43,367 bases of DNA from Bacteroidales bacterium UBA1794 (GTDB lineage Bacteria; Bacteroidota; Bacteroidia; Bacteroidales; Bacteroidaceae): contig DCFW01000031.1 in assembly GCA_002315435.1 (NCBI GenBank), forward strand, positions 1-43,367. Reading direction: 5' to 3'. Below the pieces are notes generated by a model. That model had not been told where the DNA came from and did not search any database. It was given only the letters and a program-made list of their open reading frames with translations. Below are positions 1-8,304 of the stretch, one piece after another. Every line of letters starts with the position of its first letter. The first letter of the stretch is position 1. The position numbers were made by a program, and so were the translations under genes.

Positions 1-329
1 TTCTTGGGAGCGGGAATCAGCCGACCAAATTCATCCATCGTCAATTTTGCACCTTTTGCATATTCATACCCCTTGGAGTTCTGCTCGTACCATTGAATAT
101 CCACCACAAAATACTCCCAGCCATGTTTCCTTAGATTCGCCGACATATAATCTGCCTGCTCTTTTGCTTGTGCCTCAGTAATTTGCGTACCAAAGCTATC
201 CCAACTATTCCATCCCATAGGTGGAGTTACAGCCCATGAGTGAAAGTCTTTTGTTCTTTGAGCAATCGTAGTGGAAATACATATCAGATTGCATACAACA
301 AGCAGCAAGAGTCGTCTTTTAAATTTCAT
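1..329 (-). CDS. GH27 alpha-galactosidase, N-terminal part (runs off the left edge)
   Basis: Read from the ATG at 329 on the minus strand, about 109 codons are visible before the window ends. The protein opens with a signal peptide (MKFKRRLLLLVVCNLICIST, then TIAQ). It continues with VTPPMGWNSWDSFG, the hallmark start of the GH27/GH36 clan D TIM barrel, then YFVVDIQWYE, which fits the barrel strand 2 region with its conserved aspartate. GH27 enzymes release terminal alpha-galactose (some act on beta-L-arabinopyranose) with retention. The catalytic aspartates lie outside the window, so substrate and completeness cannot be judged. It is the last visible gene of a minus-strand enzyme cluster, 120 bases after a GH43 gene. 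That gap has a possible -7 box of its own (CAAAAATA, 376-383). Confidence 0.85.
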   Translation of the reverse strand, partial: MKFKRRLLLLVVCNLICISTTIAQRTKDFHSWAVTPPMGWNSWDSFGTQITEAQAKEQADYMSANLRKHGWEYFVVDIQWYEQNSKGYEYAKGAKLTMDEFGRLIPAPK

Positions 330-449
330 CCTTTTTACTATTATAACTGATTAATCAGATAAATTATTGCAATAACAAAAATAATCAATATTACTATTTT
401 TCAGCACCATTCTCTTCATTAATATAAACGTTTAATGATGACCATGAAG

Positions 450-2225
450 TTATTTCGGTGGCATGCTGATTCCTTCAGATGTCAGGGTTATAGGTTTGAT
501 TGTGCCATTGGGATTAAAGTAAAGGTATTCAGCACATACCTGACGACGGCAATCGCCTCCAGGTGCACCGTTCAATGTGTATGAACCATCGTGGTAAAAA
601 AAATACCATTGGTTTTTGAATTCAATAACCGCCGGATGAATGGTGAAACCGTACTTTGCCGGCCCAGTAACAAAACCACCGTAAGTCCACGGACCGGTGA
701 TTTTTTTTGCGGTTGAATAGCAAATTTGTTCCTGTTGAACTCCTGGAGCATCGGCAGCATAAACGTTGTAATAAAGGTTGCCGCGTTTGAAAAGCCACGG
801 ACCTTCCGAATAATTTCTATAGGGTACTTTGATTATTGATCCATCAAGTTCAGTCATGTTTCTTCTCAATTTTACCATGTAGCAGTCGCCATTACCCCAA
901 GCCATCCACGGAGTACCGTCGTCGTCAATGAGGATTGTCGGATCAATGTCGGCATTTTCTCTATGCGAATCGGTTGTCATATCGTCAGTTATTAGCGGTG
1001 TGCCCGGGTGAACCTCTTTGAATGGACCAGTGGGGCTATCGCCAACAGCAACCGTAATCGAGTGACCATTTCTACCGTCAAGTGTAACATAAAAATAGTA
1101 TTTGCTATCTTTTTCGACCACTTGTGCAGCCCAGGAAGCTCCCGGATAAACGTTGGCAAAATCTTTGGCCGCCAAAACTGCACCATGTGCCGTCCAGTGC
1201 TTCATATCTTTAGTAGAATAGCAGAGCCATTCGGGCATATTGAACCATCCTCCTACAGATGCCATATCATGACCAACATAAACATAAACTTCGTCACCCA
1301 CAACCAGTGCAGTTGGGTCGGCGGTAAAAGCATCGGTGAAAAGTGGATTTTGACCTGCTACACGCGGCATCGCTTCACCTGAGATACGAACTTCATCTAT
1401 TCCGCCATCGAGCACGGCAAGACTATTGGGAAATCCGCCGGGATATCCACGACCAATCACCCACATACCGGCATCGCTTCGCAAAGCCGGCCCTTTGAAA
1501 TTGATAAACGCCGATTTACCAAAGCGAGCCTGCCCCGAAAGCTTTACCTCAAGCGACATCTTAGTTTGTCCACTCTTGCCATCATAATCGGCTTGTGCCC
1601 GAACGTCATACCATTTGCCTGCCTCTACTTCATCTCCTGCTACAATACGACGAGGTACACCATCAGCACACATCACTTCAACAAAATATTTTTTATACAT
1701 ATTATCAAAACCAATAGAAACATCACCCGCCAACTGGCCTTTTGCTCCTTCCTTACAAAGATACACCTGCTCGGTACCCAAAAGGTTGCACTTCAGACTG
1801 GCCTCTATCGTCCAGCTTTTTTGCATGTTGTAATAAGCCAACGGACGGTTGAATGTCACCACATATTCGCCATTTTTCAAGTCAAGTGAACGGGTATTAG
1901 GCTTTCCATCGACCATAGTAAAAGGCACATTATCGGAAAATACGATGGGCGATGGTTTTAAACCTTGTCTTTGCAGGAAATTATCCTTGCCTGACTCGTC
2001 AAATACAAAAGGCTGTGGCTCGATTGGACCACGGTCTGATACGGTGAGAGATTGACCCACTATGGAAAGAGAAGTAGAATCGGCTTTAAGGTGCTGCACT
2101 TTTTCAAAACGCCAATAAGCAAGAACTTCGCCATCAGGCGAAGCACTATTAGCGATTGAAGTGCCCAATAAAGATCCAATAAAGGCCATAACTAAGCCTA
2201 AGTTCGAACTTTTTATATGTAACAT
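450..2225 (-). CDS. LamG-like domain plus GH43 glycosidase
   Basis: A 591-residue secreted enzyme. Residues 1-28 look like a signal peptide. About 35-285 is a concanavalin/LamG-like beta-sandwich (AYWRFEK near the start, GGIDEVRISGEAMPR at its end). About 293-590 is a five-bladed propeller of the GH43 type. The three acidic GH43 residues are recognisable: D303 in FTADPTAL (base), D428 in NADIDPTILIDDDG (pKa modulator) and E474 in NYSEGPW (acid). GH43 enzymes are inverting arabinofuranosidases, xylosidases, galactosidases or arabinanases; which one cannot be said from sequence alone. The N-terminal sandwich probably binds glycan. The gene starts 24 bases after the preceding GH43 gene, so the two are likely cotranscribed. 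Confidence 0.9.
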   Translation of the reverse strand: MLHIKSSNLGLVMAFIGSLLGTSIANSASPDGEVLAYWRFEKVQHLKADSTSLSIVGQSLTVSDRGPIEPQPFVFDESGKDNFLQRQGLKPSPIVFSDNVPFTMVDGKPNTRSLDLKNGEYVVTFNRPLAYYNMQKSWTIEASLKCNLLGTEQVYLCKEGAKGQLAGDVSIGFDNMYKKYFVEVMCADGVPRRIVAGDEVEAGKWYDVRAQADYDGKSGQTKMSLEVKLSGQARFGKSAFINFKGPALRSDAGMWVIGRGYPGGFPNSLAVLDGGIDEVRISGEAMPRVAGQNPLFTDAFTADPTALVVGDEVYVYVGHDMASVGGWFNMPEWLCYSTKDMKHWTAHGAVLAAKDFANVYPGASWAAQVVEKDSKYYFYVTLDGRNGHSITVAVGDSPTGPFKEVHPGTPLITDDMTTDSHRENADIDPTILIDDDGTPWMAWGNGDCYMVKLRRNMTELDGSIIKVPYRNYSEGPWLFKRGNLYYNVYAADAPGVQQEQICYSTAKKITGPWTYGGFVTGPAKYGFTIHPAVIEFKNQWYFFYHDGSYTLNGAPGGDCRRQVCAEYLYFNPNGTIKPITLTSEGISMPPK

Positions 2226-2249
2226 ATTTTATAAATCATTCGTTTCCTG

Positions 2250-3611
2250 TTATTGAAATTTCCACCAGTCGAAATAAAACAATTCCTTTTCACCCCTAAA
2301 AACGAAATACAAATCGTGAACACCATGAATATTCTTAACCGGAGCACTAATCGTTTTCCAAACGTCACCTTCACCGGAGATATTAATATTGACTGTCCCC
2401 ATTATAGGTCCATTAATTTTGTCGGTATGGATTTCAATCTTCCCACCATACAAAGAAGCAACACTGACATCAACCGATGTTGCACCTTTTGAGAAATTGA
2501 CGCCTTGCACCTTGATGTAATCTCCATTATGAATAGAAGAGACATAAAATCTATCAGCAATCTTTTTCCCTTGATCCCAAGATGTGTTTCGTTCCCATTC
2601 TGTGGAAGATTCAGTTTTAAGCCCTTCGCTGAAAGCCATAGTTTCAGCTTCAATACGATTGTATGGGTTTATTGTGCCAAGTTGCTTAACACCTGTGGTT
2701 GACCAAAACGGAAGCTTCTTAATGGAGCCATCTGCATTGTAAGTAAAATTTTCGAGACATATAGAACGTCTCTCATAATGCTTCGACATGGTTCGTTGCG
2801 AAATAGCGTAATTAAAACCAAACACGTACGAATGTCCTTTATAATCAATAATTCCCGGATGATTTCCACTTGAGCGTCTGTCTCCATCCATTATCATACC
2901 TTTATATTTCCACGGACCAGTAGGAGAATTACTCATTGCATAACCGATACCTTCCGGGCAACAGGTTGAAGCATAAGCCAGATAATAACGTCCATTACGT
3001 TTCCAAAACCAAGGACCTTCCTGGTAATTAGCAGGTTTGGTAGGTACATTTACTATTTCGCCCGAGTAAGAAACCATGTCTTCATTCAGTTTGACATAAT
3101 AAAGATTAGGATTTCCCCAATAAAGATAGGCCTGACCATCATCGTCAATGAATACGGTCGGGTCTATATCGTCCAAACTGTTCTTAATCAGAGGTTTTCC
3201 TATAGGGTCTTTAAAAGGCCCGTAAGGACTATCTGAAACCAATACGCCAATACCAAGACCGTTCGGCACGGGACAATACATATAAAACTTATTGTTGCGT
3301 CGAATACATTGTGGTGCCCATGCACCATTATCAGAAGATACCCATTTAAAATCTTTTAGTGAAGCTACAACCCCATGGTCTGTCCAATTCACCATGTCAG
3401 TGGATGTATATAGCAACCAATTCTTCATTTTAAAGCCAACGGCATCATCTTCATCATGACTTGTATAAAGAAATACAGTGTCGTTATACACCATCGGAGC
3501 CGGATCAGCGGTATAATTAGTTTGAATAATTGGATTTTGTGCATTACCTGTAAAAGGCAAATTTATTGCGATTGTAAAAATTGAAACAATGATTAATACT
3601 TTCTTTTTCAT
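2250..3611 (-). CDS. GH43 glycosidase with C-terminal CBM6
   Basis: A 453-residue protein with a signal peptide ending near GNAQ (residues 1-25). The GH43 propeller spans about 28-310, with the expected acids at D36 (YTADPAPM), D150 (DDIDPTVFIDDDG) and E198 (NYQEGPW). About 318-453 (NRIEAETMAFSEG... FDWWKFQ) has the start and end typical of a CBM6 module, which often binds xylan or arabinoxylan chains. GH43-CBM6 proteins in Bacteroides are usually arabinofuranosidases or xylosidases. The gene lies 240 bases after the esterase gene. No exact promoter was found in that gap, but a hairpin there suggests it may be a separate unit. It is followed closely by the LamG-GH43 gene. Confidence 0.9.
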   Translation of the reverse strand: MKKKVLIIVSIFTIAINLPFTGNAQNPIIQTNYTADPAPMVYNDTVFLYTSHDEDDAVGFKMKNWLLYTSTDMVNWTDHGVVASLKDFKWVSSDNGAWAPQCIRRNNKFYMYCPVPNGLGIGVLVSDSPYGPFKDPIGKPLIKNSLDDIDPTVFIDDDGQAYLYWGNPNLYYVKLNEDMVSYSGEIVNVPTKPANYQEGPWFWKRNGRYYLAYASTCCPEGIGYAMSNSPTGPWKYKGMIMDGDRRSSGNHPGIIDYKGHSYVFGFNYAISQRTMSKHYERRSICLENFTYNADGSIKKLPFWSTTGVKQLGTINPYNRIEAETMAFSEGLKTESSTEWERNTSWDQGKKIADRFYVSSIHNGDYIKVQGVNFSKGATSVDVSVASLYGGKIEIHTDKINGPIMGTVNINISGEGDVWKTISAPVKNIHGVHDLYFVFRGEKELFYFDWWKFQ

Positions 3612-3753
3612 AATAATTCTGAATTCTATTAAAGATAAAACAGGTTAATCTTAAAAGTGAGCGAAATTGATTCGGTAAAAATACAAAAAACTTTCGCCAT
3701 GCTTACTTACATGCATATTAATTTTGTACTCCACAAAGTCATTAGGTAAAATT

Positions 3754-3795
3754 AAAATCGGCAACATTGCGACGGTCCACGCTGAAGCCGACTTT
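3754..3795 (-). terminator. possible intrinsic terminator after the SGNH esterase gene
   Basis: On the minus strand a nine-pair stem (AAAGTCGGC with GCCGATTTT, one G-U pair) encloses a long loop of about 24 bases and is followed by a T-rich run. It lies about 55 bases after the esterase stop codon and could separate the two esterase genes from the GH43 pair. The long loop makes it a weak candidate. Confidence 0.35.
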
Positions 3796-3851
3796 TTCGT
3801 CACTTACCCACAAAAAAGCAGGAAAATAAATTGATTTGCCTTTCTCCTATT

Positions 3852-4706
3852 TTATTTTGATTCATTAATCTTACAACCTAAAATGGACAGCATTCTTTCA
3901 GCGTATCGCTTACCAATCATCCGATAGCCTTCAGCAGTGAAATGCAAATGATCAGGAGCACTAGGGCAACCGTTTGAAGGAATCACATAAGAATTAGGTA
4001 TAGTTTGAGGCAAAGTTGCAATCAATGTATTCATGCTGGCACATGCCCCTTTCTGATCAGCGTTTACTAATTCTCCTGCCAGCAAAGGAACTTTTTTGGG
4101 TTTAAGTTTTAAATCTTTCATCAAATTGTCATAAACAAGCTTTACTTTTTTTGTCCAAAGCGTATCGTTGACATTTGATTCTCCCTGATGTAAAAGAATT
4201 CCTTTAATGACACCCTCTTTTTGAGCTAATTTTGCCATCTCTACAAGGCGCCCATATGGGTTTCCATCGTATTGTTTGATCATATCAATCATCCACGATG
4301 GAGCAGTAGAAACATATGACTGATAATTATCTTTGTCAAACAATTCTATTTTACACCCACCAATAGCCACATTGATAATTCCTACTTTAATTTTCTTAGG
4401 AAGATTAGCAACCATTGTCCGTCCGAAATAATCGGCAGGGGTCAATCCCGTACCACAGCGACAGAGAGGTGGGACAGCCGTATACCATTTCCCTTTCGAA
4501 CGACCAAGCTTATCACAATCAAGTGTTTCCATCACCTTAAATCGCGGATCGACATTTACTGTATCCTGTGCCTGAATAATGGCATGTCCTTCCATATTAG
4601 ATTGTCCGAAACAAAGAAAAATATAGAAATTGGGATCCTGAGCAAAAGCTTTTGCTACCGACAGGAACATTCCCAAAATAACGATTATACCTATTTTTAT
4701 CTTCAT
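3852..4706 (-). CDS. SGNH-fold carbohydrate acetylesterase (sialate O-acetylesterase / CE6-like)
   Basis: A 284-residue protein with a signal peptide ending near AFAQ (residues 1-23). It carries the blocks of the SASA/DUF303 branch of SGNH esterases: FGQSNMEG with the nucleophile S36, the HQGESN block at 173-178, and PDHLHF with the D252/H255 pair near the C terminus. Enzymes of this type remove acetyl groups from sugars; related families act on sialic acid or acetylated xylan. Next to GH43 enzymes and a second esterase, deacetylation of a plant polysaccharide in the periplasm is more likely than a sialic acid role. It starts 34 bases after the carboxylesterase stop and is probably in the same transcript. 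Confidence 0.85.
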   Translation of the reverse strand: MKIKIGIIVILGMFLSVAKAFAQDPNFYIFLCFGQSNMEGHAIIQAQDTVNVDPRFKVMETLDCDKLGRSKGKWYTAVPPLCRCGTGLTPADYFGRTMVANLPKKIKVGIINVAIGGCKIELFDKDNYQSYVSTAPSWMIDMIKQYDGNPYGRLVEMAKLAQKEGVIKGILLHQGESNVNDTLWTKKVKLVYDNLMKDLKLKPKKVPLLAGELVNADQKGACASMNTLIATLPQTIPNSYVIPSNGCPSAPDHLHFTAEGYRMIGKRYAERMLSILGCKINESK

Positions 4707-4740
4707 ATTTAAGTATTAAATGCAGATGATTATAAACAAT

Positions 4741-6312
4741 TTATTTTGCCCATGCTTGACCTTCTGGCGAACGACGCCATTTGAAATAGTTATCCAATAC
4801 TTTTAACGATTCTAAACTGGGTACCGGACCTGTATGAGGCGTTTGATTGAAATACATCAGCACTGGTTTTTTATCACTGAAATTTGGCCATTCGGGCATC
4901 CCACCACCATTCGGATTTCCATATTTGGTAAAATTCGTCCAATAAGTAGCCATCGCTTCTGATATATTCAAATCACTTTTGGTAGTTTGAGGATTAGATG
5001 TATCAAGATGTTCGAAAACATAAGCAACTTCCTGTCCATGCGGAGATCCATATCCATAGCGCGGCGAGCCTTTTGGAAAATCCGGATGCTGATCAAAATA
5101 GTAATAATATACTTTCGATTTCCCTGTTTTTGACTGAAGCCTTGCCCAACTCCATGTCTGCCACCCAAAAGCAGCATCGCGAGATAAATCACGGGCAGTT
5201 TTCGGAACAATATCTTTATCGACTGGATATGCTTTTATTAAATCATCAGCAAATTTTCCATACCTGTTTTTTACTCCGGAAATGCATTCTTCAGGAGTTC
5301 TTCCCGGAGGGAAACTGGCACCTTCGTCAGAATTATATCCGATAAGAACCGACACATCATTGTATTTCCCAGCCTCATAAAGTTTATGCTGGTCGTCAGG
5401 AATCACATATCCGTCAACAATGGGCCATCCACCAGCCATTCCAAATCCTGAAGGAACTTTATCGGCAGAATTTTTACGAAGATCAGCTATGGAAGAAGCA
5501 CCAGCTTTCTGTACAAAACTCTGTCCATCAATCTCTGCCTGCTTGAGTGTTTTCATGTTTTCACCAGGGAAAGTAGTGGAGCGTGTCGGTCCAAACGAAC
5601 CTCCGCTCTCTGAAATTGCTCCTCTAAACAAACCTTTGGCTAATGGTGAAGCACATAACATACTTACCGAAATGCCACCCGCCGATTCGCCAAAAATAGT
5701 AACTTTGTCCGGATCTCCGCCAAAAGCAGCAATATTCTTTTGTACCCATTTCAGACCGGAAATCTGATCGAGTAACCCGTAGTTTCCTGAAACATGATCC
5801 GAACTCTCGGCACTTAATTCAGGATGTGCAAGGAATCCGAACTGACCAACACGATAAGCGATACTGACCAAAATGACTCCTTTTTTTGCTAATTTCTCAC
5901 CGCTATAAATGCCTTCGGAAGTTGATCCGAAACTAAATCCACCCCCATAAATCCAAACAAGTACAGGCAAACGATCATTAGCCGATTTTGCTGGAGTCCA
6001 TACGTTCAGATATAAACAGTCTTCGCTCTTTCCTGAAGAAGGATTTCCACCCTGCATTGGAGCTGGAGCAAATTTTACAACTTGTTTCACTCCGTCCCAT
6101 TTGGCGGCAGGCTGAGGCGCACGCCAACGAAGTTCGCCTATAGGCGGCGCAGCAAATGGAATACCCTTGTACACTGTCAAACCGTCTTCATAAAATCCTT
6201 GTAACAATCCTTCATTAACTTTTATAGGCGCAGGTTGCTGCGCAAAGCTGATTCCGGAACAGAATACAACGAACATCGCAACTAAAAAAGCTGGTTTTTT
6301 CATATGAATCAT
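4741..6312 (-). CDS. type B carboxylesterase (alpha/beta hydrolase)
   Basis: A 523-residue enzyme with a signal peptide (residues 4-25, ending FAQQ). An alternative start at the fourth codon (base 6303, MKKPAF) would give a cleaner signal. Family marks are all present: GIPFAAPPIGELRWRAPQ near residue 50, SEDCLYLNVW near 96, the oxyanion-hole glycines in YGGGFSFGS near 122, the nucleophile elbow FGESAGG with S210, E330 in NSDEGASF and H425 in GSPHGQE. Such proteins hydrolyse ester bonds. In polysaccharide clusters they are often proposed to remove acetyl, methyl or aromatic esters, but the substrate cannot be read from the sequence. It is the first gene of the minus-strand enzyme cluster. Confidence 0.88.
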   Translation of the reverse strand: MIHMKKPAFLVAMFVVFCSGISFAQQPAPIKVNEGLLQGFYEDGLTVYKGIPFAAPPIGELRWRAPQPAAKWDGVKQVVKFAPAPMQGGNPSSGKSEDCLYLNVWTPAKSANDRLPVLVWIYGGGFSFGSTSEGIYSGEKLAKKGVILVSIAYRVGQFGFLAHPELSAESSDHVSGNYGLLDQISGLKWVQKNIAAFGGDPDKVTIFGESAGGISVSMLCASPLAKGLFRGAISESGGSFGPTRSTTFPGENMKTLKQAEIDGQSFVQKAGASSIADLRKNSADKVPSGFGMAGGWPIVDGYVIPDDQHKLYEAGKYNDVSVLIGYNSDEGASFPPGRTPEECISGVKNRYGKFADDLIKAYPVDKDIVPKTARDLSRDAAFGWQTWSWARLQSKTGKSKVYYYYFDQHPDFPKGSPRYGYGSPHGQEVAYVFEHLDTSNPQTTKSDLNISEAMATYWTNFTKYGNPNGGGMPEWPNFSDKKPVLMYFNQTPHTGPVPSLESLKVLDNYFKWRRSPEGQAWAK

Positions 6313-6631
6313 TTTCTTTTTATTTTAAATGTTACGCAAAAGCACACAACTAATCGCTAAGTCAATTATACTTACCACGTGTTTTGATAAAAATTTTGAA
6401 TTGTATTTTTCACAGCTTTGGTAAAATAATGTTTTCGGTTGTAAAAATATATCATTTTAAATCTATAACAATAGAAATACGATACAAAATTATTTGCTCA
6501 TCTTACATATCCAAACTAAATATTACATTCCCATCCTGTAATCGTACATTACATAAATGGCGATGCAAATGGAACAATAAAACAATCAGCTAAATGGAAA
6601 TTAATGAGTTGAACATTTTGACCTCAACGAA
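6313..6631. other. AT-rich intergenic region
   Basis: About 320 AT-rich bases lie between the start of the carboxylesterase gene (minus strand) and a plus-strand promoter. I found no convincing gene, RNA or repeat here and no exact TAnnTTTG box for the esterase gene. A small inverted repeat (GTTGA at 6608-6612, TCAAC at 6624-6628) ends three bases before the -33 box of the next promoter. Confidence 0.5.
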
Positions 6632-6662
6632 TTTGCCAAATGCAATTTATCTTCTACATTTG
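6632..6662 (+). promoter_or_regulatory. Bacteroidetes-type promoter for the small-ORF unit
   Basis: TTTG (6632-6635), a 19-base spacer, then TACATTTG (6655-6662) is a full match to the TTTG-N19-21-TAnnTTTG consensus of primary-sigma promoters in this phylum. The first small ORF begins 20 bases downstream, so its leader would be very short. Confidence 0.7.
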
Positions 6663-6681
6663 TAATTGAAAAGAATTTAAT

Positions 6682-6771
6682 ATGAAAACAATAACAAGTT
6701 TCGGCACATCATTTGACTTTGGTGAATTAATAAAGATTACTTATCTGATAAATTATAGATGTACGATATAG
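6682..6771 (+). CDS. small ORF, 29 residues, function unknown
   Basis: The reading frame starts with MKTITSFGTSFDFGELIK and ends with NYRCTI before TAG. It is too short for family recognition, and I see no double-glycine leader or signal peptide. Support comes from position: a full consensus promoter ends 20 bases upstream and this is the first ATG after it. It is followed by a second small ORF and a membrane protein on the same strand. It could be a real small peptide, a leader ORF, or the remnant of a longer gene. Confidence 0.35.
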   Translation: MKTITSFGTSFDFGELIKITYLINYRCTI

Positions 6772-6798
6772 CAGTATGCCATTACAAAAAATAAACTT

Positions 6799-6945
6799 AT
6801 GAAAAACAAAAATAACACAGGAAATGACTCAAAAAGTACAAGAATAATAACAGGAGTAGAAGGAGCTGTAGCCCAAGCAATTGCGAGTTGATATACTAAC
6901 GCTAGTGAGTCTGTAACTAATTGGCTTTCATTATTTGAATTTTAA
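6799..6945 (+). pseudogene. small ORF of 30 codons, interrupted or ended by TGA, same frame open to TAA
   Basis: From ATG 6799 the frame reads MKNKNNTGNDSKSTR, then IITGVEGAVAQAIAS, and meets TGA at 6889-6891. The same frame then stays open for 17 more codons (YTNASESVTNWLSLFEF) to TAA at 6943. It is either a 30-residue peptide that ends at the TGA or a 48-codon gene broken by a nonsense change (TGG to TGA would restore it). The product has a charged, polar front and a short Gly/Ala-rich hydrophobic stretch. It ends 11 bases before the next gene. The family is not recognised. Confidence 0.35.
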
Positions 6946-6956
6946 ACTATAATATT

Positions 6957-7529
6957 ATGAACCATGTATTCTTTATATTAACAGTAGTATTCTTCTTTCT
7001 AGAATCCATATCATTTGTGATGCTCAAAGATCTAAATCTCAAATACAACCAAATGAGATATAGAAGCAAAATGTATCCCAAAAGTTTTTTTTATCCTGGA
7101 CATATATGGAATCTGATAACATTAGTAACCTGTGTGAATTCTAGCTTTAAATTCTATGAGATTATTATAATTTGGCTATTAATCGTTGAGGTCTATAACT
7201 TTGTGCTTTACTTCAGTATCAAAGCTTACAAAAAAATGATGCAACACAATTTGATAGAAAAGATATCATGCTATCTGAAAATTAAGAACAAATCAATAAC
7301 GTTTCAGCAAGAAACATTATTGACAATTGATGTTATACTACTCTTAGTTGCCATATTATTGCCATGGATTAAACAAGCCAAAATCGTACCGGCATTTGCT
7401 ATAATAGCAATAAATGCCATAGCCATAAACATCTCTTGTAAAAAATATAAGATGCTCATTTATACTCTATCAATAATAGCGATTATCGTAGTATTCATAT
7501 TGAAATTCTGCTATAACTATTATAGCTAA
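6957..7529 (+). CDS. unknown integral membrane protein
   Basis: A 190-residue protein that I do not recognise. It is strongly hydrophobic, with likely membrane segments at about 3-22, 50-60 (weak), 66-88, 121-139, 143-159 and 166-184, separated by Lys-rich loops. No enzyme motif is visible. Base composition is very AT-rich, with many AAA, ATA and TTA codons, unlike the enzyme genes to its left. It starts 11 bases after the broken small frame and probably shares the promoter at 6632. Such a small multi-pass protein beside tiny ORFs could protect against, sense or help export a peptide, but that is only a guess. Confidence 0.65.
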   Translation: MNHVFFILTVVFFFLESISFVMLKDLNLKYNQMRYRSKMYPKSFFYPGHIWNLITLVTCVNSSFKFYEIIIIWLLIVEVYNFVLYFSIKAYKKMMQHNLIEKISCYLKIKNKSITFQQETLLTIDVILLLVAILLPWIKQAKIVPAFAIIAINAIAINISCKKYKMLIYTLSIIAIIVVFILKFCYNYYS

Positions 7530-7658
7530 TGGCTAATTAAAGTAGAACAATAGAATCTGAAATAACAATAAATTTCAGTAACTTGCTTTAGAAAATGTAT
7601 TTTACAGCTTAACACGATAAAAATGGCAGGTACAATTCGATTAAACAACCAAAAGGAA

Positions 7659-8279
7659 ATGAAATATAAACATCTGATATTTGATATAGACGGGACGTTA
7701 TTAGATACTGAATATTCTATTTTGCATAGCCTACAAGATACGCTTGCGGATATTCAAAACAAGGATATTGACATAAATGAACTTACCTTTGCTTTGGGAA
7801 TACCCGGAGAAGTAACACTAAGAAAGTTAGGCATGCAAGACACAAAACACGCCAACAAAATTTGGAATAATAACTTACTGAAATATAGTTCATCTATTAA
7901 ATTGTTTGACGGCATTTCAGAATTATTACCGGAGCTACAAAATAAAGGATACCAATTAGGTATAATAACGTCTAAGAATCCTCAAGAGTTTACGAACGAT
8001 TTTGAGCCTCATAATATAAGTGGATATTTCAGTACCATTCTATGCGTAACTGATTCGCCACGCCCCAAACCTTTTGCAGACCCAATCCTATCCTATTTAG
8101 AAAGGACCAATACATCAAAGGAAGAAGTTATATACATAGGCGATACAATTTACGATTATCAATGCGCTCTAAATGCTGGCGTGGATTTTGGACTTGCTGT
8201 ATGGGGCAATGCTTCACGAAAGAATATAGATGCAAAATACTTCTTTTATGCTCCTAAAGATATTTTAGAGATTAAATAG
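7659..8279 (+). CDS. HAD-superfamily phosphatase (phosphoglycolate phosphatase-like)
   Basis: The frame is open from 7623 (218 codons), but the HAD core begins right after the internal Met at 7659 (MKYKHLIFDIDGTLLDTE), so I place the start there. Motif I is DIDGTLLDT (nucleophile and acid Asp), motif II is the T/S in IITSKN, motif III is the Lys in SPRPKPFADP, and motif IV is IYIGDTIYD. An alpha-helical cap of subclass IA lies between motifs I and II. Such enzymes hydrolyse small phosphate esters such as phosphoglycolate, sugar phosphates or nucleotides in the cytosol; the substrate is unclear. It ends 25 bases from the convergent methyltransferase gene. Confidence 0.82.
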   Translation: MKYKHLIFDIDGTLLDTEYSILHSLQDTLADIQNKDIDINELTFALGIPGEVTLRKLGMQDTKHANKIWNNNLLKYSSSIKLFDGISELLPELQNKGYQLGIITSKNPQEFTNDFEPHNISGYFSTILCVTDSPRPKPFADPILSYLERTNTSKEEVIYIGDTIYDYQCALNAGVDFGLAVWGNASRKNIDAKYFFYAPKDILEIK

Positions 8280-8304
8280 CTGTATGAAAAATGATATGTT
8301 ATCC

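Noticed and set aside
1008..1382. Plus-strand 124-codon frame opposite the LamG-GH43 gene
   Set aside because: It lies wholly inside a clear GH43 coding region on the other strand and its translation is of low complexity with no family features.
3852..4706. A sialic-acid utilisation role for the SGNH esterase
   Set aside because: No sialidase, neuraminate lyase or epimerase is in the window; the neighbours act on plant-type glycans.
6889..6891. The in-frame TGA as selenocysteine or recoded stop
   Set aside because: No hairpin resembling a SECIS element was noticed next to it, no selenoprotein family fits, and a nonsense mutation or true stop is simpler.
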